From: Umezawaea beigongshangensis
GTDB taxonomy: Bacteria > Actinomycetota > Actinomycetes > Mycobacteriales > Pseudonocardiaceae
Reading direction: 5' to 3'
NCBI RefSeq assembly: GCF_016464305.1
Contig: NZ_JAEIOJ010000003.1
Location: 657,726 to 721,725 of the forward strand
Length of the DNA: 64,000 bases
In this document: positions 27,983 to 35,992 of the stretch, one piece after another
Layout: every line of letters starts with the position of its first letter
Numbering within the stretch: the stretch's first letter is position 1
Position numbers and translations under genes: made by a program
The notes under the pieces: generated by a model
Seen by the model: the letters and a program-made list of their open reading frames with translations, nothing else
Database searches by the model: none
What the model was told of the DNA's origin: nothing

Positions 27983-28160
27983 CTGTTCCGTCCCCCGCTC
28001 GCCTCGTCCGGCAGGGGAGAAGCGTAAGGCGCGCGCGACGGAGCCAGATCCCCCGCGCGGGGGACCCGGCGACGGGCCGAACGGTGTCCGCGGTGAACGG
28101 GGGGAGGAAGTGGCGCGGCCGGTGGTCAGCCGACCGCGTTCACCCCCCTCACGGACGTCC

Positions 28161-28643
28161 TCACGACGCGAGTCGGGCGGCGCGAACGCCGGCCTTCCGC
28201 CACGAGGGAGGCCGTACCGTCACGGGGCGCTGCTCCACCGGAGGAACGTGGAGCGAGCGCGGTGCGGGAACGGCCGTACGCGGTGCATCGGGATGGTCGG
28301 GGTGGACCAGGTTCAGCAGAGCCAGGAGGGCGCGGTCGGCCCTGCCCTGGTACACCCAGACGACCTGCTCGGGGGCGAACAGGTCGATCTTCTCCCGCTT
28401 GGGCACCCGCGCGGCGGTCACGTGCTGGAAACCCCTGAGCGTCACCATGTCGACGTAGTCGTCCCAGTCGTAGGTGCAGACGATCGCCGACGGTTCCACG
28501 ACCCCGCCGCAGTAGCGGAGGGTGAAACCGTCGTTCACGACGTCGACGAGCAGTCGTCGCACCAGCGGCGACAGCTCGTCCTCGGTGATCTGGGCATCGC
28601 TTCCTGCCGATGCCACGCGCAAATCACCAGTCTCCGTGCTCAT
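28161..28643 (-). CDS. hypothetical protein divergent from DUF397 gene
   Basis: 160 aa from ATG 28643. I recognise no family. The protein is soluble, acidic in its N-terminal 110 residues, with a DELSPLVRRLL helix and two cysteines (LRYCGGVVEP, IVCTYDWDDYVD). The tail from about residue 115 is Pro/Arg-rich and looks disordered. It shares its promoter region with a DUF397 gene across two identical 12-bp palindromes. DUF397 genes usually neighbour XRE regulators; this protein has no helix-turn-helix I can see. Confidence 0.65.
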   Translation of the reverse strand: MSTETGDLRVASAGSDAQITEDELSPLVRRLLVDVVNDGFTLRYCGGVVEPSAIVCTYDWDDYVDMVTLRGFQHVTAARVPKREKIDLFAPEQVVWVYQGRADRALLALLNLVHPDHPDAPRTAVPAPRSLHVPPVEQRPVTVRPPSWRKAGVRAARLAS

Positions 28644-28679
28644 GACCACCGCCAAGCTCCAGTGCACAGTCACCTGAAG

Positions 28680-28691
28680 ATGCACGTGCAT
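28680..28691. promoter_or_regulatory. palindrome ATGCACGTGCAT, copy 1
   Basis: A perfect 12-bp palindrome 37 bp upstream of the reverse-strand gene. Copy 2 is 49 bp away. Related GTGCAC sequences occur near 28663 and 28718. Confidence 0.6.
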
Positions 28692-28728
28692 TTGGTTCGT
28701 GCAGGACGCTAGCATCGTGCACGTCCGG

Positions 28729-28740
28729 ATGCACGTGCAT
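28729..28740. promoter_or_regulatory. palindrome ATGCACGTGCAT, copy 2
   Basis: An identical 12-bp palindrome ending 44 bp before the DUF397 start. The pair suggests a dimeric regulator controlling both divergent genes. Confidence 0.6.
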
Positions 28741-28784
28741 CCGCACGGCACGTCCGAGTGGTTCTTCAGCTCCAGGAGGTCACC

Positions 28785-29021
28785 GTGTCCGTCGTCCAGA
28801 ACGGCATGTCCGCCGACGCTCTGACCGAGGCCCGGTGGCGGAAGAGCCGCCGGAGCGGGGCGGTGGGCAACTGTGTCGAGGTCACGCCCCTGCCGGACGG
28901 TGGCGTCGCGGTCCGCAACTCCCGCTTCCCGAGCGGCCCGGCACTCGTCTACACCCGGGCCGAGATCGAGGCGTTCTTCCTCGGGGTCAAGGACGGCGAG
29001 TTCGACGACGTGATCGGCTGA
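28785..29021 (+). CDS. DUF397 domain protein
   Basis: 78 aa from GTG 28785, with AGGAGG seven bases upstream. The domain signature is clear: ARWRKSRRSGAVGNCVEV, then VAVRNSR and a C-terminal helix TRAEIEAFFLGVKDGEFD. DUF397 proteins are small actinobacterial partners of WhiJ-type XRE regulators in development and antibiotic control. No XRE gene lies next to this one, which is unusual. Confidence 0.9.
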   Translation: MSVVQNGMSADALTEARWRKSRRSGAVGNCVEVTPLPDGGVAVRNSRFPSGPALVYTRAEIEAFFLGVKDGEFDDVIG

Positions 29022-29101
29022 TCCGCGAAATCAACCGATCGGAGGAGCTGGCCGCTGCTGCGAACGAGACCTGAACCGGTCGAGCACCGCTCGGCCCGGC
29101 G

Positions 29102-29647
29102 TCAGTTCCCGTCGACCTGCTCCCGCAGCGCGCCGCACGTGTCGCAGGCGAAGACGTGCACCAGCGGGCCCTCGGCGGACGCCGGTCCGAGGTAGGCCGC
29201 CGGGCGACCGTGGCACAGCGGCCAGCACTCGCCCCCCGGCGCCGCGTACGCCGGTGTGCGCAGCAGGTCCAGCAGCGCGGCCGGCGCCTCGCCGAAGCGC
29301 ACCGGACCCGCTTCCGTGTCGTGGCTCTGCACCCACCGACCGGCGCTCAGGCAGTCCAGGCACCCGTGCGCGTCGAGATCCGCTCCGCGGGTCAGCGCGT
29401 CGGCGGCGCCGGGGCTCAGCTCGTCGCGCAGGTCGATCGCGGTGCCGCAGTGGTGGCACGAGTCGGCGTGCCCGCCCCGCCGCACCCTGGTCCGCTGGGT
29501 GCAGCGGGGGCACGCGGTGACCACCTCGTCCAGTCGCAGGCACTCCCGCGCGGTGCCGCACAGCGCGCACGTGCGCACGCCCCCGAACCCCGACGCCTGC
29601 ACGACGTCCGTGCGGAACAGGGGGAAGAGCGGCGCGGCGAGGGTCAC
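29102..29647 (-). CDS. CbrC (UPF0167) family zinc-ribbon-like protein
   Basis: 181 aa from GTG 29647. The start PLFPLFRTDVVQASGF and the segment RTPAYAAPGGECWPLCHG ... AAYLGPA match the CbrC pattern, in which a Cys-rich middle (CALCG, CPRCTQR, CHHCG) probably binds zinc. E. coli CbrC is linked to colicin E2 tolerance under CreBC. The role here is unknown. It converges with the DUF397 gene. Confidence 0.7.
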   Translation of the reverse strand: MTLAAPLFPLFRTDVVQASGFGGVRTCALCGTARECLRLDEVVTACPRCTQRTRVRRGGHADSCHHCGTAIDLRDELSPGAADALTRGADLDAHGCLDCLSAGRWVQSHDTEAGPVRFGEAPAALLDLLRTPAYAAPGGECWPLCHGRPAAYLGPASAEGPLVHVFACDTCGALREQVDGN

Positions 29648-30147
29648 GCTCGCATGATCCCCGCTCCGCCCGGTCGCGCGACACCGACCAACGACCCGTT
29701 CTGTCCGGTCGCGCTTGCGCGCACGTCACTCCGTCGTGTGGTCAAAGGGGAAAGCTTCTACTGGGCGTGGTCTCGTCGCCGATTGTGACGAACCGCACAC
29801 CCAGAGGTGGCGATGATCGGTCTAGACCTCTGACCAGGGCCTTCGAGCCTTCGAGGCATCCCGGCAGTGCCCGAAGAGCACGCCGTGCTGAGACGTGTGG
29901 GCACTCGGTGAGCAGTTGTGGTCTGTCGGATGAGCACTCGTTCGGAGCAACATCACCCTCGGCAGTGGCACTCCGCCACTCGCCCGTTCCCCGGAACGCA
30001 CCTCGACGGGTCGTCGGACGCGGTTCCGCCGACCGCTCCGCCGGTGCCGGGCACCGGTGTCCGCTTCGGCGGCGAGGCAGAGCAGAAGAGCGGTCCGGGC
30101 ACGACGGACGTCCGTCGTCCGGATCGACTACGGGTAGGGGAGGACCT
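29648..30147. other. 500-bp intergenic region upstream of the LuxR-type regulator
   Basis: No gene is supported. A forward frame continues upstream of the regulator to about 29767, but its composition (Arg/Ser-rich) is not coding-like. Base composition is less GC-rich than the neighbouring genes, as expected of a long promoter or leader. Confidence 0.4.
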
Positions 30148-30771
30148 GTGGAGAGAATGCGTGTAGTGCTGCGAGCGACCGATCCGATCACGCTCGCCGG
30201 ACTGAGCGGTTCGCTCAAGGAGCGGACCGAGCTGATGGTGATCCCGCCGCAGCGCATGGCCGAGGCCGACGTCTGCGTCATGGCGACCGACCGGGTGACC
30301 CCGGAGGTCGTGACGCTGATGCGCGGCGTCGCGGCGGAGTGCGGGGGGCCGACGGTGCTCGTCACGGGCCACGTCGATCCGAACGACCTGCTCACCGCCG
30401 TGGAGTGCCGGGTCGTCGCGGTGCTGTCCCGCGTCGCGGCCACTCCCGAGCGGCTGGCCGGCGCCATCAAGGCCGCCTGCACCGGGCGTGGACTGCTGCC
30501 GCCGGACCTGCTGGGCGAACTGCTCCAGCGCGTCGGCAGGCTCCAGCGCGAGGTGCTCGCGCCCAACGGCCTCACCGCGTCGGGCCTCACGGCGCGGGAG
30601 ATCGACGTCCTGCGCCTCATGGCGGAGGGCTGGGACACGGCGGAGATCGCGGACAAGCTCTGCTACTCCGACCGCACGGTCAAGAACATCATCTACGGCA
30701 TGACCAAGCGGCTCCAGCTCCGCAACCGCTCGCACGCCGTCGCGTTCGCCCTGCGTGCCGGGGTGATCTGA
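30148..30771 (+). CDS. LuxR-type regulator with degenerate receiver domain
   Basis: 207 aa from GTG 30148, with AGGGGAGG four bases upstream (ATG 30157 is an alternative). The N-terminal domain follows the response-regulator fold, but the acidic pair reads ATDP, the phospho-acceptor strand reads DVCVMATD and the conserved Lys strand reads VVAVLSR, so phosphorylation is unlikely. The C-terminal helix-turn-helix is standard (LTAREIDVLRLMAEGWDTAE, RTVKNIIYGMTKRL). It probably responds to a ligand or a protein partner. A flavoprotein gene follows on the same strand after 300 bp. Confidence 0.88.
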   Translation: MERMRVVLRATDPITLAGLSGSLKERTELMVIPPQRMAEADVCVMATDRVTPEVVTLMRGVAAECGGPTVLVTGHVDPNDLLTAVECRVVAVLSRVAATPERLAGAIKAACTGRGLLPPDLLGELLQRVGRLQREVLAPNGLTASGLTAREIDVLRLMAEGWDTAEIADKLCYSDRTVKNIIYGMTKRLQLRNRSHAVAFALRAGVI

Positions 30772-31071
30772 CGCGAGGTGGTCCGACGCGGTGTGGTGCG
30801 CCACCCGTGCGCACGGGGGCGTCGTCCGGTTCACCGGCCGGCGCCCCTTCGCACGGGGGAACTGCGTCATCGAACGACCCCTGTTCGCACTCGCGACCAC
30901 TCGTGGTGCACAGATGATCACGACGGCCGGCGGTGCGTCGAGGTGTGGATACCTCCGCTGCCCCAACGCACACCGATGCGTGCCCGCCCCCGGACGCGCC
31001 CGCGAGGTGGGCACCGGATGAGCTGTGGGTGAGCTGTCGGGTGAGCGCCGATCACGAGCAGTCTTGAGATC
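30772..31071. other. 300-bp interval without a gene
   Basis: I see no convincing coding frame. Short direct repeats (GACGCGAGGTGGTCC and GACGCGGTGTGGTGC) lie at the left edge. Confidence 0.35.
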
Positions 31072-32400
31072 ATGGAAGAGACCGGCCGGGCCGTGGTCGT
31101 CGGTGCGGGCATCGCCGGACTGCTGGCCGCCAGGGCGCTCAGCGACGTGTTCGAACGGGTCGCGGTGATCGACCGCGACGTCCTGACGGCCGGGGCCACC
31201 GGCCGGCGCGGCGTCCCGCAGGGCCCGCACGCGCACGCGCTGCTCGCGGGAGGGACGGCCGCGCTGGAACACCTGCTCCCCGGCCTGGGCGACGAATTGG
31301 TCGCCGGGGGCGCGGTGCGCGCCGACCTCCAGCACGACCTGCGCTGGTACAGCGGTGATCACCGGTTGCGCGCCGGACGGCCGCGGCTGGAGGGCGTCGG
31401 CGTCAGCGGAGTCGCGCTGGAGCGCGCCGTCCGGGACCGCGTCCGCGCGCTGCCCGGCGTCACGATCATCGGCGCGTGCGACGTCGTCGGCCTCACCTCG
31501 GCACCGGGACGCGACCTGGTGACCGGAGTGCGGCTGCTGCCGCGCGCGGACAGCGCCGCGGAGACCAGGCTCGCCGCCGACCTCGTCGTGGACGCGGGTG
31601 GGCGGGCCTCGCGCACTCCCGCCTGGCTGGAGGAGATGGGCTACCAGCGCGTGCCGGAGGAGAGCGTCGAGATCGGCCTGGCGTGCGTCACCCGCCACTA
31701 CCGGCGCGAGCCGCACCACCTGGACGGCGGGCTGGGGGCCGTCGCCGGGTTCCACCCCGGAACGCGGCGCGGCGGCTGCGTCATCGCCCAGGAGGGCGAC
31801 CGGTTCGCCGTGACCGTCGCCGGGGTGCTGGGCGAGCACCCGCCGGGCGATCACGCCGGGCTGCTCGCGTTCGCCGAGTCGCTGCCCGGCGGCGAGGTGG
31901 CCGAGGTCGTGCGCACCGCGCAGCCGCTGGACGACCCCGTGCGGATGTCCTGGCCGAGGCACACCCGCCGCTACTACGAGCGGGTGCGCCGCTTCCCGGA
32001 CGGGCTCCTGGTGCTGGGCGACGCGCTGTGCACCTTCAACCCCCTGCACGGGCAGGGCGCGTCGGTCGCGGCGCTGGAGGCGCAGCTGCTGGCGCGGCTG
32101 CTCGCGCACGGCACCGACCGGCTGGCCCGGCGGTTCTTCCGGGCCGCCGCCTCGCTGGTGCACGGCCCGTGGTCCATCGGCCGTGGCACCGACCTGCGGT
32201 TCCCGGAGCTGGGCGGTCGCCGCACCGCCGCCGCCCGCCTGGTCGCGGCCTACCTCGACCGCTACCGGGCCGCGGCGGCCGGTGACCCGGTGCTGGGCGG
32301 CGCGCTGGTCCGCGTGTTCGCCCTGACGAGTCCACCGGCTCGGTTGTTCGCGCCGGACCTGGTGGCGCGGGTGCTGCGCCACCGCGCCGGGTCGCGCTGA
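31072..32400 (+). CDS. FAD-dependent monooxygenase/epoxidase-like flavoprotein
   Basis: 442 aa from ATG 31072; the Shine-Dalgarno is weak. It has the dinucleotide-binding motif VVVGAGIAGLLAARAL at the N-terminus, the motif RRGVPQGPHAHALLAGG typical of a squalene-epoxidase-like or geranylgeranyl-reductase-like actinobacterial group, and the FAD phosphate motif LLVLGDALCTFNPLHGQG (about 318-335). The substrate is unknown; relatives act on polyketides and isoprenoids. The upstream LuxR-type regulator is a plausible controller. Confidence 0.83.
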   Translation: MEETGRAVVVGAGIAGLLAARALSDVFERVAVIDRDVLTAGATGRRGVPQGPHAHALLAGGTAALEHLLPGLGDELVAGGAVRADLQHDLRWYSGDHRLRAGRPRLEGVGVSGVALERAVRDRVRALPGVTIIGACDVVGLTSAPGRDLVTGVRLLPRADSAAETRLAADLVVDAGGRASRTPAWLEEMGYQRVPEESVEIGLACVTRHYRREPHHLDGGLGAVAGFHPGTRRGGCVIAQEGDRFAVTVAGVLGEHPPGDHAGLLAFAESLPGGEVAEVVRTAQPLDDPVRMSWPRHTRRYYERVRRFPDGLLVLGDALCTFNPLHGQGASVAALEAQLLARLLAHGTDRLARRFFRAAASLVHGPWSIGRGTDLRFPELGGRRTAAARLVAAYLDRYRAAAAGDPVLGGALVRVFALTSPPARLFAPDLVARVLRHRAGSR

Positions 32401-32420
32401 GCCCGCGTCCCGGCCCCGGA

Positions 32421-32843
32421 TCAGCCCTGGTCCGGGGCGAGCAGGATCGCGACCGCCCGCTTCGCCGCGACGGTGAAGCGTCCGAGGGTGGTGTTCGGGG
32501 TGCCGAGCAGGACCAGCAGCAGCGTGCTGCTCAGCGGGACGATGCCGATGCAGCCGCGGTCGCCCTCGAACATCGCGCCCTGCATCCGGCCCAGCGAGGT
32601 GACCTGCAGGAAGCGGGAGCCGATGCCCGCCGCGGCTGCGGCCATGGCGGCGGCCTGCGAGGCCACCGCGTCGCCGTCGGCGGCGCTCAGCCCGGTGTCG
32701 GCGGACAGCACCATGCCGTCCCGGCTGGTCACGACGGCGCCCTGGATGCCGTCGACCTGTGCCCGGACCCCGCCCAGGAGTTCTGAGAGGACGCGGGGAT
32801 CGCGCAGGCGGATCGGCGTGCGGTTGCCGTTCTGCTCGTTCAT
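32421..32843 (-). CDS. roadblock/LC7 domain protein
   Basis: 140 aa. ATG 32843 overlaps the previous stop in ATGA. The domain (residues ~15-130) has the pattern VDGIQGAVVTSRDGMVLSAD, an Ala-rich helix, then a strand pair (GCIGIVPLSSTLLLVLLG). Such proteins act as GTPase-regulating partners in actinobacterial conservons. The usual conservon partners (large kinase-like protein, DUF742 protein, GTPase) are absent here. Confidence 0.87.
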   Translation of the reverse strand: MNEQNGNRTPIRLRDPRVLSELLGGVRAQVDGIQGAVVTSRDGMVLSADTGLSAADGDAVASQAAAMAAAAAGIGSRFLQVTSLGRMQGAMFEGDRGCIGIVPLSSTLLLVLLGTPNTTLGRFTVAAKRAVAILLAPDQG

Positions 32844-33208
32844 ACCGTGAGCTTCTGCTCGACGCGCCGCAGGTGGTGCCGGGCGAGCGCCAGGTTGGCG
32901 CGGCCGCGGTCGAGCACCAGGTACAGGAACAGCCTGCCCACCAGGACGTCCGACAGCGGGCGGATGATGTGGTACTGCCGCTGGAGCGTGATGAGGATGT
33001 CCTCGATCGTGTCGTCCAGCTGGAGCGAGGCGATGGTCCGCAGCTTCGCCCGCATCACCTCGGTGTTGCCCGCACCGGCGGCTTCGAGGTCCAGCAGGGC
33101 GTTGCCGCCCTGTGCTCCCAGCGTCATGCCGCTGTCGTAGTCGACCAGCGACACACCCACCGCGCCCTCGACCGTCATGGCGTCGCGCAACGCCTCGTCG
33201 ATGTTCAC
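32840..33208 (-). CDS. roadblock-like protein, first gene of a two-gene operon
   Basis: 122 aa from GTG 33208, with GGAGG eight bases upstream. The sequence MTVEGAVGVSLVDYDSGMTL followed by two amphipathic helices suggests a second, more divergent roadblock/LC7 fold. Its 4-bp overlap with the next gene implies a co-translated heterodimer. Confidence 0.75.
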   Translation of the reverse strand: MNIDEALRDAMTVEGAVGVSLVDYDSGMTLGAQGGNALLDLEAAGAGNTEVMRAKLRTIASLQLDDTIEDILITLQRQYHIIRPLSDVLVGRLFLYLVLDRGRANLALARHHLRRVEQKLTV

Positions 33209-33354
33209 CCGCTGAACCTCCACCCGGACCGACCGGAGGCGACGGACCGCGCCCCCGTGCCACGTGATCGTGGCTGCCGCAAGCACGTTACCCAGACGGG
33301 TGACGTTTGCGCGGGGATCTTCACCCGCAAGTCGCAAACGGGCAGGTCACATCG

Positions 33355-33840
33355 TTACTGTTCGGAGTCGGTGGGTGTGGTCCTGTCCAGCTCGATGCGT
33401 GCGAGCATCCGGCCGAACACCGACTCCAGGACGTCGAGCTCCTCGGCCGACAGCGGGTCGAAGAAGTAGCGGCGCACCACCTCGACGTGACCCGGAGCCG
33501 CCGACTCGATCGCCGTGCGGCCCGCGGGCGTCAGCCGCACCATCGAGCCCCGCGCGTCGTCCGGGCACTCCTCGCGGACGACGAGCCCCCGCTTCTCCAT
33601 CCGGTTGACCTGGTGGGAGAGCCGGCTGCGTTCCCAGCCCACGGCGCGACCCAGCTCGCGGGTGCGCAGCACACCGTCCGCCGCCTCCGACAGGGGAGCG
33701 AGCAGGGCGTACTCGGCGGCCGAGAGGCCGGCGTCGCGCACCAGCTGCCGGTCGAAGGCGGCCTGGAGCTCCCGTCTGAGGTCGCGGTAGGCGAGCCACA
33801 CGCGGTCCTCGTGCTCGTCGAGCCACCGTGCCTCGGCCAC
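33355..33840 (-). CDS. MarR-family transcriptional regulator
   Basis: 161 aa from GTG 33840. It is a classic MarR fold: LSAAEYALLAPLSEAADGVLRTRELGRAVGWERSRLSHQVNRMEKRGLV covers the winged helix, with the wing containing the DDARGSMVRLTPAG signature. The target is unknown; upstream are only gene remnants. Confidence 0.92.
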   Translation of the reverse strand: MAEARWLDEHEDRVWLAYRDLRRELQAAFDRQLVRDAGLSAAEYALLAPLSEAADGVLRTRELGRAVGWERSRLSHQVNRMEKRGLVVREECPDDARGSMVRLTPAGRTAIESAAPGHVEVVRRYFFDPLSAEELDVLESVFGRMLARIELDRTTPTDSEQ

Positions 33841-33868
33841 CGGACCACCCCACTCACTCGTTGACGTG

Positions 33869-34000
33869 TCACGCCGAGCGTCGCACGGCCGTGTCGATGC
33901 CGTCCAGCAGCACCTCCGGGCCGGTCTCGACGGCGTTCCCGGCCGCCTGCACCAGGTGCGGGACGTCCTCGTCGACCGGTCGCCCGGCCACGCTGGTCGA
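33869..34000 (-). pseudogene. possible TetR-family C-terminal remnant
   Basis: The reverse frame ending at 33869 reads AVETGPEVLLDGIDTAV, similar to the last helix of TetR regulators (FGLEVLLDGI type). No helix-turn-helix is present upstream, and the frame has no ribosome binding site. Probably a truncated regulator. Confidence 0.35.
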
Positions 34001-34094
34001 GTCGCTGCCCGCGGACGCGCGGGCCGTGGTGTTCATCGGTGGTGTTCGCCGCGGCGACGTCGCGCCCTGACACGGCAGCGCGCTGCCGGACGCC

Positions 34095-34313
34095 GTGCGC
34101 GCGGCGGAACCGCCGCCCGGCTCGGTGTTCGCGCGGCTCGCGGGCGGGGGCGCTCTGCGCCGCCACCTCCCGACCGAACGCGGCCTGGACCGCCGGTCGG
34201 CCGAGTGCACCGGCTACCGGCGGCCGCGGCTCACCCGGGACGACGCCCTGTCCGAGCAGGACCCGGCGGAGGCGCGGGAACGGGTGGCCCGGCTCGGCGG
34301 CGAGCAGGGCTGA
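34095..34313 (+). pseudogene. short coding-like frame, unrecognised
   Basis: 72 codons from GTG 34095, with strong GC3 bias but no ribosome binding site and no homology I can name (ends ARERVARLGGEQG). It is preceded in frame by a stop at about 34068. It may be the tail of a lost gene. Confidence 0.25.
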
Positions 34314-34333
34314 TCACGCCGGTGGTGCGGAGT

Positions 34334-34705
34334 TCAGCTCGACTGGCCGTGGCCCGCGTCCAGGATTCCGCCGGTGGCGCAGACGTCACCGGCCAGCGCC
34401 TCCGCCTCGTTCACGCCCGGAGAGCCGACGGGGACGTCGAGACCGTTGGCGACGTCCTCCACCGGCACCTGGGCGATCAGCGCGTTCACGTCGAGATCGC
34501 ACGCGCCGACCACCACGTCGGCGTTGTGCAGCAGGTCGGTGTCGTTCGTGTTCACCAGGCCGACCTGCACGTGGTCGCTGTTGTCCACGACGTCGATCCC
34601 GCCGACCTCCAGCGGGCCGGGGACCTCGGCCGCCGAAGCCGCACCGGCCAGCATCACGGTGCCCGCGGCGGTGGCCGTCACGACGGCGCCAAGCTTCTTG
34701 AACAC
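34334..34705 (-). CDS. small secreted protein, unknown function
   Basis: 123 aa from GTG 34705, with AAGGGG six bases upstream (TTG 34711 is an alternative). It has a signal peptide to about residue 26 (AGAASAAEVPG). The mature protein has ~97 residues, is acidic and Val/Asn/Asp-rich, and has two cysteines (GACDLD, GDVCATGG) that could form a disulphide. The alternation of hydrophobic and Asn/Asp residues recalls small actinobacterial surface proteins, but it is neither a clear chaplin nor a rodlin. Confidence 0.75.
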   Translation of the reverse strand: MFKKLGAVVTATAAGTVMLAGAASAAEVPGPLEVGGIDVVDNSDHVQVGLVNTNDTDLLHNADVVVGACDLDVNALIAQVPVEDVANGLDVPVGSPGVNEAEALAGDVCATGGILDAGHGQSS

Positions 34706-34883
34706 GACCAACCCCTTGTGGTGATGTCATCCGCACGATCGAGAGGACGGCGACCCCGGTCACGCACGACGTGCCGGTGGTGATCGACGAGGCCGCACCG
34801 TGGGGTGCAACGTACCGACGCCCCCGCCCCGATTCCACCGCCCAACACCATCGTGTGATCCGCTCCCCCTCCCGCGTGAACGC

Positions 34884-34949
34884 GAGTGGAGCGTTCCAGC
34901 ACCCCGAGCGGAGCGTTCGGGCACGGCGAGCGGAGCGTTCGCGCGACCC
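34884..34949. repeat. three tandem 22-bp intergenic units
   Basis: Units start at 34884, 34906 and 34928, each beginning GAGYGGAGCGTTC. It is the same 22-bp element as at 4743-4881. The third unit runs into the hairpin at 34948. Confidence 0.75.
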
Positions 34950-34980
34950 GGTCCGGTGCGGACCGTCCACACCGGACCGG
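34948..34980 (-). terminator. hairpin after the metallo-hydrolase gene
   Basis: 11-bp perfect arms (CCGGTCCGGTG / CACCGGACCGG) lie eight bases beyond the reverse-strand stop. The stem sequence is closely related to that of the hairpin at 44017-44050. Confidence 0.65.
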
Positions 34981-34987
34981 ACGACGA

Positions 34988-35881
34988 TCAGCCGGCGTGC
35001 TCCGCGCACAGGCAGCCGACGCCCCTGCCGAGCCACTCCCGGCCCGTCCAGTCCGGGTACCGCTCGATCATCAGCGCCGAGACCTCCTCGGCGATCGTCT
35101 CCTCGCTCACCGCCGAGTCGCGCCGCACCCACGTCTCGTCGCGCAGCAGTGCCAGGTAGTCGCGCACGTCGGTGAGCAGCTCCGCGCCGCCGACGTCGCC
35201 GTGACCGGGCACGACGACCCGCGGTCTCCCGGCGGCGAGCCGCTCCAGCACCGCCAGCCAGCGGGTGCCGGACACGTCGGTGTCGTGCGGCGGGAACCAC
35301 GGGAAGATGGCGAACTGGCCTGCCTCCACCAGGTCGCCGGTGAACAGCACGCCCGCGTCCGGCACCTCCACCACCTGGTCGCCCCGGCTGTGCGCCCGGC
35401 CGGTGGCCCGCAGCCGCACCACCCGGCCGCCCAGGTCCAGTTCGTGCTCGCGCTCGTAGACGACGTCGGGGGTGGCCAGTTCGACGCCCTCCAGCCGACG
35501 CGCGACCGTCTCGCCGAGCCCGCGGAACATCTCCAGGTAGCCGGGGCCCCTCGTCCTCAGGTCGTCGGCCTGGTCCCGGTTGAGCAGGAACGTCGCGTCG
35601 TCGGCGAAGACCTGCGCGCCGAACGCGTGCTCGGGGTGGAAGTGCGTCGTGGTCAGGAGGAGCCTGCGTCCCCGCGCGTACTCGGTCGCGAACGCCAGCA
35701 CGGTCTCCGCGTTGCGCGGCCCCAACCCCGTCTCCACGACGAGAACGGAGTGCTCGCCGCCGATCACCCCGATGTTCGGGACGAGCGGCACCCGCCGGTC
35801 CGGGATCACCACCAGGTCGCGGGCGAGTTCCCGCACACCGGTGGTCTCCACGACGGGATCGGGCAGCACCTGATCGGACAC
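34988..35881 (-). CDS. MBL-fold metallo-hydrolase
   Basis: 297 aa from GTG 35881, with AAGGAG five bases upstream. The metal motif is THFHPEHAFG (H-x-H-x-E-H variant), followed by GRAHSRGDQVV, VLFTGDLVE and VVPGHGDVGG, the layout of the beta-lactamase/glyoxalase II superfamily. The Glu where Asp is usual in HxHxDH is found in some subclass B3-like hydrolases. It is divergent from a LysR gene that probably regulates it. Confidence 0.87.
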   Translation of the reverse strand: MSDQVLPDPVVETTGVRELARDLVVIPDRRVPLVPNIGVIGGEHSVLVVETGLGPRNAETVLAFATEYARGRRLLLTTTHFHPEHAFGAQVFADDATFLLNRDQADDLRTRGPGYLEMFRGLGETVARRLEGVELATPDVVYEREHELDLGGRVVRLRATGRAHSRGDQVVEVPDAGVLFTGDLVEAGQFAIFPWFPPHDTDVSGTRWLAVLERLAAGRPRVVVPGHGDVGGAELLTDVRDYLALLRDETWVRRDSAVSEETIAEEVSALMIERYPDWTGREWLGRGVGCLCAEHAG

Positions 35882-35992
35882 GCTGACTCCTTCTGAACGG
35901 GAACGGGACCGGCCCCAGTCCAGCGCGCGGGCGTTCGCGGTGTCCAAGTCCGGTGCGGTGCCGCCGATACCGGCCGCGTATCGTCGCAGCTG

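Noticed and set aside
30772-31071. Riboswitch or leader RNA upstream of the flavoprotein
   Set aside because: No conserved aptamer pattern or strong terminator hairpin could be identified.
32421-33208. Calling the roadblock pair a conservon
   Set aside because: The kinase-like protein, DUF742 protein and GTPase that define conservons are missing.
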